From positions 1 to 8,005 of the forward strand of contig JAKAVU010000129.1 of the NCBI GenBank assembly GCA_021817185.1: a stretch of DNA of 8,005 nucleotides, read 5' to 3'. The notes below the pieces were generated by a model that did no database searches, was not told where the DNA came from, and saw nothing but the letters and a program-made list of their open reading frames with translations. The stretch's first letter is position 1. Every line of letters begins with the position of its first letter. Origin of the DNA: a bacterium (GTDB taxonomy: Bacteria > Chloroflexota > Dormibacteria > UBA8260 > Bog-877). The position numbers and the translations under genes were made by a program. Shown here piece by piece: positions 1 through 8,005 of this stretch.

Positions 1-2
1 AG

Positions 3-272
3 GGTGAGTCCTCCTACTCCGCGGCCGCCGACTACGAGCCGGAGGATGAGGTGGATGAGGCGGCGGTGGTCGAGGAGGACCGGGCGGAGACCGCTCCGGA
101 GACGGTTGAGGCGGCGGCCGAGCCCACGGAGGCTGTGGCGCCTGAGGCCGCGGCCGGTTCCGACCCCACGGAGGAGCAGGCTCCAGCGGGTGTGGCTGAC
201 GATGAGAGCGGCTCAGCTGAGGCAGTCGCCCCCTCGGATGGCGCCGACGAGGACGAGCCGACCGCGGAGTAG
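3..272 (+). CDS. C-terminal end of an unidentified protein with an acidic Ala/Glu/Pro-rich tail (partial, 5' end outside window)
   Basis: An open frame enters from the left edge (first full codon at 3) and ends at TAG 270-272, giving 89 residues. The sequence begins GESSYSAAADYEPEDEVDE and continues with Glu, Asp, Ala, Pro, Thr and Val, almost no aromatic residues and no hydrophobic core. It looks like an intrinsically disordered acidic tail. A GTG at 51 could act as a start, but the frame is open and similar in composition from base 3, so a truncated larger gene is more likely. I cannot name the protein. Acidic tails like this occur on some ribosomal proteins, single-stranded DNA-binding proteins and chaperone-associated proteins, but the DDxPF-type SSB tip is absent. 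The gene is co-directional with the ClpC-type genes downstream, separated by about 114 bases. Confidence 0.55.
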   Translation, partial: GESSYSAAADYEPEDEVDEAAVVEEDRAETAPETVEAAAEPTEAVAPEAAAGSDPTEEQAPAGVADDESGSAEAVAPSDGADEDEPTAE

Positions 273-314
273 ACGGCTCGACGCCCGAGGCCGAAGGTCG
301 GCGACGGGCAGCGC

Positions 315-355
315 TGACGCAGCCGTTGCCGGCTTTGGCCGCGGCTGTCAGGAGG
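315..355 (+). promoter_or_regulatory. Possible hairpin abutting an AGGAGG ribosome-binding site
   Basis: Bases 315-318 pair with 347-350 and 321-325 pair with 342-346, a 9-bp stem with a 2-base bulge (319-320). A smaller GCC/GGC pairing lies inside the loop. The stem's last base overlaps the AGGAGG at 350-355, the best Shine-Dalgarno match before the Clp_N-repeat gene. That site is 1 base from GTG 357, 7 bases from CTG 363 and 31 bases from GTG 387. No T-tract follows, so it does not look like an intrinsic terminator. Any regulatory role is inference, since GC-rich DNA forms such stems by chance. Confidence 0.25.
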
Positions 356-386
356 GGTGGCGCTGGGAGCTCGCCGGGGGCTGCCG

Positions 387-806
387 GTGAACGACTTCGC
401 CCGCTTCAGCGAAGCGTCAAAGGGGGCGCTGCAGCGGGCGCGGGAGGAGGCCGCCAGGGCCCACCACTCCTACCTGGGTACTGGTCACCTCCTGCTGGGG
501 CTGCTCGGGGAGGGGGACGGGTTGGCGGCCCAGGTGCTGGGCGACCTGGGGGTCGAGCTAGGGACGGTGCGCGCGGCCATGGAGGCGGTTCCGGGCCGCG
601 ACGAGCGGATCATCGTGCAGCAGGTCATCCCCACCTCCAGGGTGAGGGAGGTCATCGCGATCGCCTTCGCAGAGGCCAGGCGGGTGAACAGCGCCCACGT
701 GGGGACCGAGCATCTCCTGCTCGGCCTGCTGATCGAGGGAGAGGGCCTCGCCGCCCACGTGCTCGAGGATCTCGGGGTGACCCTGGACAGGGTGCGCCAG
801 GAGCTG
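387..806 (+). repeat. Direct repeat copy 1: Clp_N-coding duplication in the stand-alone gene
   Basis: Bases 387-806 align codon for codon with 1638-2057 at a constant offset of 1251 bases and with no indels. Exact identical blocks include 601-623 (23 bases) and 625-645 (21 bases). This reflects duplication of the ClpC N-domain coding region within the locus. A further copy of the same unit at about 1045-1150 is more diverged. Confidence 0.8.
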
Positions 807-1424
807 TCGCGCACGAGCGGGCAAGATCCAGTCGGCGCAGCGCGGGAAGGCCGCCGTCGGGAGGACGCGTGGGACCTCCTGTTGCGGCTGCATGAGGAGC
901 TCCACCGCGCCCATCCCGAGGACCCAAGCGAGGGGGCTGCCAGCCAGCGCGCAGATGTTTCCCTCCTGAGCTCGCTGCTGCCGCCCAGGGTCGGAGTGGC
1001 GGCTCGCAGCGCATTGGCGTTGGCGGAGGAGGAAGCGGTCATGGTGGGCGCAGCCCAGGTGGGGACGGACCATCTGCTGCTCGGCCTGTTGCGCCAGACG
1101 GAGGGGGGTGCGGCCCGGGTGCTGCACGACCTGGGCGTGGACCTCGGCCGGGCCAGGGCCGCTGCCTCGGCAACCCCCGGCCGGGCCGTCCCGTCGCCGG
1201 TGGGTCGCCAGCGGGAGGCTGGCCCTGAACTGCTCGATGCCCTCGGGCGGGCCGGGCTTAGAGCCGACGGGGACGGACGCTGGGTCGAGACCGGAGATCT
1301 CCTGATCGCCATCTCCCAGCCCGGCGCGGGCCGAGCTGCAGAGATTCTGAGGCGCCTCGGGGTGGTTCATCTCAAGTTGGAGGAGCAGATTGTGCTGGTG
1401 CTGGGCGATGAGCCCACCGGCTGA
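387..1424 (+). CDS. Stand-alone Clp N-domain repeat protein (ClpC paralog without ATPase)
   Basis: About 345 residues from GTG 387. This start gives MNDFARFSEASKGAL, which aligns with the ClpC N-terminus; in-frame GTG 357 or CTG 363 would add 10 or 8 residues and sit nearer the AGGAGG at 350-355. Residues 1-140 are two Clp_N repeats and match the ClpC encoded downstream without a gap (hand count 97/140 identical). A charged linker at about 145-190 follows. A third repeat at about 195-265 carries VGTDHLLLGLL, and a degenerate fourth lies at about 275-340. No Walker A or B motif is present, so the protein cannot act as an unfoldase. In ClpC this domain binds substrates and adaptors. ATPase-less relatives include mycobacterial ClpC2 and plant ClpT. 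A role as ClpC regulator, adaptor or decoy is inferred. The Glu of GTEH in repeat 1 is Gly here (residue 33); repeat 2 keeps Glu108. Stop TGA 1422-1424. Confidence 0.87.
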   Translation: MNDFARFSEASKGALQRAREEAARAHHSYLGTGHLLLGLLGEGDGLAAQVLGDLGVELGTVRAAMEAVPGRDERIIVQQVIPTSRVREVIAIAFAEARRVNSAHVGTEHLLLGLLIEGEGLAAHVLEDLGVTLDRVRQELSRTSGQDPVGAAREGRRREDAWDLLLRLHEELHRAHPEDPSEGAASQRADVSLLSSLLPPRVGVAARSALALAEEEAVMVGAAQVGTDHLLLGLLRQTEGGAARVLHDLGVDLGRARAAASATPGRAVPSPVGRQREAGPELLDALGRAGLRADGDGRWVETGDLLIAISQPGAGRAAEILRRLGVVHLKLEEQIVLVLGDEPTG

Positions 1425-1473
1425 CGGCCTGCTCCCAGACCGCTTTGCCGGAGGCCGCCCGGCCCCTCCCGGG
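1425..1473 (+). terminator. Possible hairpins after the Clp_N-repeat gene (weak terminator candidate)
   Basis: Directly after the stop codon, 1425-1430 pairs perfectly with 1452-1457 (6 bp), followed by a second perfect 5-bp stem, 1458-1462 with 1469-1473, around a 6-base loop. Neither has a downstream T-tract, so a classical intrinsic terminator is not supported. A U-less terminator is possible in high-GC bacteria, but chance pairing is equally likely. Confidence 0.2.
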
Positions 1474-1528
1474 AAGCCCTCGCAGCGCTCCACGGAGGCG
1501 CCCCGGGGTTCGACCCCTCGGGATTGGG

Positions 1529-1534
1529 CATAAT
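1529..1534 (+). promoter_or_regulatory. Possible -10 promoter element for clpC
   Basis: CATAAT matches the TATAAT consensus at five of six bases and is the most AT-rich hexamer in the otherwise GC-rich 213-base gap before clpC. No good -35 lies 16-18 bases upstream; TTCGAC at 1509-1514 is only 14 bases away. A start of transcription near 1541 would give a leader of about 97 bases. I saw no CIRCE or HAIR inverted repeat, so control by HrcA or HspR is not supported. Confidence 0.3.
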
Positions 1535-1624
1535 GCGAGAGTGATCAGAGTCCGAATCAGCCCGAGACCCGTCCCATTTCAGGTCCTGCGGCACCGGCCG
1601 GAGGATGTTGCCCCCCCAGGGGTC

Positions 1625-1630
1625 GAGGAG
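1625..1630 (+). promoter_or_regulatory. Ribosome-binding site deciding the TTG start of clpC
   Basis: GAGGAG sits 7 bases before TTG 1638. The nearby ATG 1631 reads only six codons before a stop, and the TTG gives the family-typical N-terminus MYPFERFTEKAKKVL, so the TTG is chosen. Confidence 0.7.
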
Positions 1631-1637
1631 ATGACGC

Positions 1638-4173
<2,536 letters not shown>

Positions 4174-4193
<20 letters not shown>

Positions 4194-5376
4194 GTCCCCG
4201 GAGGGGTCGTCCTCCGGTCCTCGGCGCAGGTTCGCGGGGGCCAGGCTGCCGACGGATCCCCACGCCCGTCCCGAACGCATCGCCAGCCTGATCGGGATGT
4301 GCGTGGGAGCCATCGGGGGCACCCTGTATGGCGCCATCCTCAGCTCCAGGATTCTCCCGCTGTCCTCGTGGCAGGGATCCAGCATCAGCGTGGTGGTGGG
4401 GCTCGGGCTGGGCTGTGTGGTGGGCTACATCCTCGGCCCCAATCTCACGGTTCGCCCCTACTTTTGGACTGAGGAGACGCTGGCGACGCTGCCGGCGTCC
4501 GAGCTCCTGGGGATCCTGGGCGGAGTCATGGTGGCGCTGGCCATCTCCGCGCTGGTGGCGCTGATCGCGAGCGGCCTCCCATTCGGGCTGGGATGGGTGG
4601 TGGCGGTCCTGGTGGCCGCGGTCCTGGTGCCTCTGGGCCTGAGCGTGGGGCGGCGGCGGCGCAAGGACTTCTCCATGCTCGGCATCGTGGGCGGCTCGGC
4701 CGGGCCGCCCCTCGCCAAGGTGGTGGTGGACACGAGCGCCGTCATCGACGGCAGGCTGCTGGACCTGGCCAGGGGAGGGTTCTGCCTGTACCAGCTTCTC
4801 ATCCCTCAGTTCGTGCTCGAGGAGTTGCAGTCGGTGGCGGACTCGGGGGACCCCATCCGCCGGGCCAGGGGCCGTCGCGGGATCGCCATGCTGGAGGAGC
4901 TGAGAGCGCTCCCCGGACTGGACCTGCAGTTCCCGACCCTCGATTACCCCTCGATGCCCGAGGTCGACGCCCGCCTGGTGCGACTCGCCCGGGAGGAGGA
5001 TTCCGCCCTGCTGACGGTTGACTACAACCTGGACAAGGTCGCCCAGATCGCTGGCGTCAGGGTGCTCAACCTCAACCAGCTGGCGACCGCCCTGCGTCCG
5101 ACCCTGGTGGCCGGTGAGCGTGTGGACGTGGAGGTCGTCAAGGAGGGCAGGGAGCCCGAGCAGGGCGTCGGATACCTCGAGGACGGGACGATGCTGGTGG
5201 TGGAAGGCGGCCGCGACCGGCTGGGGCAGACGGTCCCAGTCGTGGTCAGAAGCGTCATCCAGACCGCCTCGGGAAGGATGGTCTTCGCTCACGTCGATGA
5301 CGACGAGGCAGACCAGGAGCCGCGCGTGGGGAGGGGCGTCAAGAGCTCCCGGAGCAGCGGTGGTGGCGGCCGTTGA
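4174..5376 (+). CDS. Membrane-anchored PIN/TRAM domain protein (YacL-like)
   Basis: 400 residues from ATG 4174; an in-frame GTG at 4153 would add seven. Four hydrophobic segments are visible at about 36-57, 70-88, 110-133 and 139-159, followed by a basic RRRRK stretch suggesting that the rest is cytoplasmic. A PIN nuclease domain follows (about 182-300), with conserved acidic residues at Asp186 (VVVDTSAVIDG), Glu216/217, Asp265 and Asp283 (TVDYN), as expected for metal-dependent ribonuclease chemistry. A TRAM RNA-binding domain comes next (about 310-378), then a Gly/Ser/Arg tail. Domain order and neighbours match Bacillus YacL-type proteins, usually found before ispD. The substrate is not known to me and nuclease activity is inferred from the residues. 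It overlaps clpC by 20 bases and ispD by 4, so it is probably co-translated with both. Confidence 0.9.
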
Positions 5377-6080
5377 GGACGCCGGGGATCGGTCCCGGGA
5401 TCAGCGCGGTGGTGCCCGCTGCCGGCAGCGGCACCAGGTTCGGAGGGGCCAAGCTGTGGGCCGAGCTCGGGGGCCAGCCCGTTCTGGCATGGGTGCTTCG
5501 CGCTCTGGGGGATCCCGCCGGCGGAGTCTCCGAGCTGGTGGTGGTGGCCGACCCGCAGGACCACCGCCGGATCGTGGAGCTGAGCTCAGAGCTCGCGCCC
5601 CGGCTCGGCTGCCGCTGCGTGCCGGGCGGTTCGCGTCGCCAGGATTCGGTTCGCAATGGCATTGCGGCCACCACCAAAGAGTGGGTGATAGTCCATGACG
5701 GAGCCCGTCCCGCGGTAACCCCGGAGATGCTGGCCCGCGTGCTCGGCGCGGCGCAGAGGGTGGGTGCCGCCTCGGCCTACGTGCCAGTGGTCGACACCAC
5801 CGCCCGTGTCGTCGACGGTCGAGTCGACGCTATCCTGCCGAGGGGCGAGCTGGGAGCCATTCAGACGCCCCAGGCCTTTCGCCGAGACCTGCTGCTGCGG
5901 GCCCACGAGGCGGCCCTGGCTGCGGCGCTGGAGGCGGACGACGACGCCGCCCTGGTGCTGGCGCTCGGGGAGCCCGTGGCCGCTGTTCCGGGGGACCCCA
6001 GCAACGTCAAGGTGACAAGAACTCAGGACATCCTGGCCCTGCGAACGTGGCTCAGCGCTCCCGAGGGCGCTCGACCATGA
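5373..6080 (+). CDS. ispD: 2-C-methyl-D-erythritol 4-phosphate cytidylyltransferase
   Basis: 235 residues, normal for IspD. It transfers CMP from CTP to methylerythritol 4-phosphate, the third step of the MEP isoprenoid pathway in the cytoplasm. The nucleotide-binding loop PAAGSGTRFG (residues 15-24) is followed by Lys27. Later conserved positions are Asp109 in HDGARP, Thr142 in VVDTTARV, Arg157 before the TPQAF motif, and Lys213 in NVKVTR. These fall at or near the E. coli active-site positions (R20, K27, D106, T140, R157, K213). The TTG start at 5373 overlaps the upstream TGA as TTGA. No other usual start lies before the CTP loop except GTG 5409 and 5412, which would leave almost nothing in front of it. 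The ribosome-binding site is weak, so translational coupling to the PIN/TRAM gene is likely. Confidence 0.95.
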   Translation: MRTPGIGPGISAVVPAAGSGTRFGGAKLWAELGGQPVLAWVLRALGDPAGGVSELVVVADPQDHRRIVELSSELAPRLGCRCVPGGSRRQDSVRNGIAATTKEWVIVHDGARPAVTPEMLARVLGAAQRVGAASAYVPVVDTTARVVDGRVDAILPRGELGAIQTPQAFRRDLLLRAHEAALAAALEADDDAALVLALGEPVAAVPGDPSNVKVTRTQDILALRTWLSAPEGARP

Positions 6081-6586
6081 TCCGTCGCAACTTCCCCGGG
6101 GTGGGCTTGGGGGTCGACGTGCATCGCTTCGGAGGGGACGGGCCGCTGGTGCTGGGAGGGGAGTCGGTGCCTCACCCCCAGGGACTGGTCGGCCACTCGG
6201 ATGCGGATGTGCTGTGCCACGCAATCTCCGACGCCGTCCTGGGCGCGGCGGCACTGGGGGACATGGGTGAGCACTTCCCTCCTCACGACGAGCGCTGGCG
6301 GGGAGCTTCATCGCTGGCCCTGCTGCGGATGGTGGCGGGGATGCTGCCGCCCCTGGGCCTGGAGGTCGGTGGTGTCGATGCCACCGTCATCGCCGAGGCA
6401 CCGCGCCTCGGACCCCTTCGCCAGCGCATGGAGGCCAGCCTGAGGGAGGCTCTCGGCCTGCCCCTGGGGGCGTGCTCGGTGAAGATCAAGTCCAGTGACG
6501 GGCTCGGCCTCACCGGGAGGCAGGAGGGCATGGCGGCCCTGGCGGTGGCCACGGTGCGCGAAGGTCCGGGACCGACCGGTCAATAA
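6077..6586 (+). CDS. ispF: 2-C-methyl-D-erythritol 2,4-cyclodiphosphate synthase
   Basis: 169 residues, the usual length. IspF cyclises CDP-methylerythritol 2-phosphate to methylerythritol 2,4-cyclodiphosphate, releasing CMP, as a trimer in the cytoplasm. The metal ligands are visible as Asp14 and His16 (GVDVHRF) and His48 (ADVLCHAISDA), each offset by six from E. coli Asp8, His10 and His42. GDMGEHFP holds the conserved Asp62. The C-terminal part carries KIKSSDGLGLTGRQEGMAA, the family's usual nucleotide-contacting end. ATG 6077 overlaps the ispD stop as ATGA, with GAGGG 9 bases upstream; a GTG at 6047 would add ten unsupported residues. IspE, the enzyme acting between IspD and IspF, is not in this window. 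Confidence 0.96.
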   Translation: MIRRNFPGVGLGVDVHRFGGDGPLVLGGESVPHPQGLVGHSDADVLCHAISDAVLGAAALGDMGEHFPPHDERWRGASSLALLRMVAGMLPPLGLEVGGVDATVIAEAPRLGPLRQRMEASLREALGLPLGACSVKIKSSDGLGLTGRQEGMAALAVATVREGPGPTGQ

Positions 6587-6596
6587 CATAGAGGTT

Positions 6597-8005
6597 GTGA
6601 CCTTCAGGCTATTCAACACGATGAGCGGTGAGGTCGAGGTCGTCGAGCCGCTCCAGCCCGGGCGGATCGGGATGTACACCTGCGGCCCCACGGTTCACGA
6701 CCAAGCCCACATCGGCAACCTGCGAACCTATCTGGAGGAGGATCTGCTCCGGCGGCACCTGGAAGCCCAGGGGTTGCAGGTGACGCAGGTCATGAACATC
6801 ACCGACGTCGATGACAAGATCATCGCCAAGGCGTCGGCGGCCGGCTCTGGGCTCCAGGAGTTCACGGCTCCATTCGTGGAGGCGTTCTTCCGGGATCTGG
6901 AGCGCCTCAACATCCAGCCCGCCCACTTCTACCCGCGGGCGACTTCCTACATCGGGCCGATGATCGAACTGGTCCAAGTCCTGCTGGACTCCGACCACGC
7001 GTACCGAAGTGACGGCTCGGTCTACTTCCGGATCTCCTCATTCCCCCAGTACGGACGGCTGTCCCATCTCGACATCGCCGGGCTCCGGACCGGGGCCAGT
7101 GGCCGCATCGACAGCGACGAGTACGAGGCCAAGGAGACCGTCCGGGACTTCGCCCTGTGGAAGGCCGGCCGGAGGGGAGATCTGGCGGCCTGGGACTCGC
7201 CCTTCGGCTGGGGTCGTCCAGGCTGGCACCTCGAGTGTTCCGCGATGGCCATGGACAAGCTGGGGGAGTCGTTCGACCTGCACTGCGGTGGTGTGGACAA
7301 CAAGTTTCCCCATCATGAGAACGAGATCGCCCAGTCGGAGGCGGCCACCGGCAAGACGTTTGTGAAGCACTGGTTCCACCCTGAGCACCTCCTGATAGCC
7401 GGTGGCAAGATGGCCAAGTCCCAGGGCAACTTCGTCACCCTCACGACCCTGGTGGAGCGGGGCCACGATCCGCTGGCGGTCCGCTTCCTGCTCCTGACCG
7501 GGGCACACTACCGCCACAAGCTCCAGTTCAAGGAGAACCTGCTGGAGGAGGCGGAGAAGGACCTGGAGCGCTTGGCCGCCTTTTGGAAGCGCTGTGTCCA
7601 GGCGGCCGCGGATCTGCCTGCGTCACAGGGTCCAGCCGACCCGCTGACCGAGGCCTCCAGCCGGGCGGCCAAACTCTTCGAGCAGGCGTTGGACGACGAT
7701 CTCAACCTCCCCGACGCCATCGGGACCGTCTTCGATCTGCTCCGAGAGGGCAATCGACTGCTGGACCAGGGGCTGGCGGGCAGGCAGGGCGCCGGGGCCG
7801 CGCTGAACACCCTGCGCCAGGTCGACAGCCGGCTTGGGGTCATCGAGCGGCGAGCGGCCGTGGAGGACGTGCTGAGCGCCACCGAGGCCAGGTTGCTGGA
7901 GCAGCGCGCACAGGCACGCCGCGAGCGCGACTACGCGGCCTCGGATCGGATCCGAGATGAGCTGCTGGCAATCGGAATCCAGGTCGAGGACACCAAGGAC
8001 GTGAC
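6597..8005 (+). CDS. cysS: Cysteinyl-tRNA synthetase (3' end outside window)
   Basis: 469 residues are visible, and the sequence runs off the right edge close to the expected end (family about 460-500). It charges tRNA-Cys with cysteine. The class I signature HIGN is at 38-41 and the KMSKS loop reads KMAKS at 271-275. Zinc/substrate ligands are Cys29 (TCGPT), Cys214 (HLECSAMAM), His239 and Glu243 (FPHHENE), matching E. coli C28, C209, H234 and E238 in order and spacing. The helical anticodon-side region is present to the end (ERDYAASDRIRDELL), which separates it from the shorter mycothiol ligase MshC. GTG 6597 is chosen because it gives MTFRLFNTMSGEVE, typical for the family; GAGG at 6591-6594 is only 2 bases away, so the ribosome-binding site is poor. 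The gene lies 10 bases after ispF. Confidence 0.96.
   Translation, partial: MTFRLFNTMSGEVEVVEPLQPGRIGMYTCGPTVHDQAHIGNLRTYLEEDLLRRHLEAQGLQVTQVMNITDVDDKIIAKASAAGSGLQEFTAPFVEAFFRDLERLNIQPAHFYPRATSYIGPMIELVQVLLDSDHAYRSDGSVYFRISSFPQYGRLSHLDIAGLRTGASGRIDSDEYEAKETVRDFALWKAGRRGDLAAWDSPFGWGRPGWHLECSAMAMDKLGESFDLHCGGVDNKFPHHENEIAQSEAATGKTFVKHWFHPEHLLIAGGKMAKSQGNFVTLTTLVERGHDPLAVRFLLLTGAHYRHKLQFKENLLEEAEKDLERLAAFWKRCVQAAADLPASQGPADPLTEASSRAAKLFEQALDDDLNLPDAIGTVFDLLREGNRLLDQGLAGRQGAGAALNTLRQVDSRLGVIERRAAVEDVLSATEARLLEQRAQARRERDYAASDRIRDELLAIGIQVEDTKDV

Noticed and set aside
485..1493. - strand open frames opposite the Clp_N-repeat gene
   Set aside because: Ser/Arg/Pro-rich shadow translations without family features.
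1453..1528. Complete tRNA gene ending with the T-arm-like hairpin
   Set aside because: No acceptor-stem pairing for 1521-1527, no D or anticodon arm and no CCA.
1605..1634. Nine-codon upstream ORF (ATG 1605 to TGA 1632-1634) in the clpC leader
   Set aside because: GGAGG touches the ATG with no spacer, so initiation is unlikely, and the peptide has no attenuator-like codon run.
1425..1637. CtsR, CIRCE or HAIR operator for heat-shock control of clpC
   Set aside because: I searched by eye for the known inverted repeats and found no convincing match.
6597..8005. MshC (mycothiol ligase) instead of CysS
   Set aside because: MshC lacks the C-terminal anticodon-side helices that are present here, and the length fits CysS.

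Overview
The window is a compact, very GC-rich bacterial segment. Every supported gene lies on the + strand. It contains the 3' end of an unidentified gene, a stand-alone protein built of ClpC N-domain repeats, a full-length clpC, and then a tight run of PIN/TRAM membrane protein, ispD, ispF and cysS. No phage, transposon, CRISPR or complete tRNA is visible. The only non-coding stretches are about 114 bases (273-386) and 213 bases (1425-1637).

Organism: strong G/C at third codon positions, GTG/TTG starts for most genes, and the order clpC - yacL-like PIN/TRAM - ispD - ispF - cysS point to the Terrabacteria side of the tree (high-GC Actinomycetota, Chloroflexota or Dormibacterota-like). This is inference from gene order and composition. 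The order resembles the Bacillota clpC-radA-disA-yacL-ispD-ispF-...-cysS cluster, but radA and disA are absent between clpC and the PIN/TRAM gene, and no ctsR/mcsA/mcsB is seen directly upstream of clpC.

Layout: 3-272 is an acidic, probably disordered C-terminal tail. 387-1424 encodes about 345 residues with four Clp_N-type repeats and no ATPase. 1425-1637 is the clpC leader, with a possible -10 box, a good Shine-Dalgarno site and a TTG start. 1638-4193 is clpC, complete with both AAA+ modules and a ClpP-docking loop. 4174-5376, 5373-6080, 6077-6586 and 6597-8005 overlap or nearly abut, as in a translationally coupled operon.

How they work together: ClpC unfolds proteins for ClpP (not in the window). 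The upstream N-domain protein looks like a duplicate of ClpC's substrate/adaptor-binding domain and may compete with or modulate it. IspD and IspF catalyse two steps of the MEP isoprenoid pathway, CysS charges tRNA-Cys, and the PIN/TRAM protein is a membrane-anchored putative nuclease of unknown target. The most interesting item is the Clp_N-only gene: its first 140 residues align without gaps to ClpC, yet the Glu of the first phosphoarginine-type pocket is replaced by Gly.
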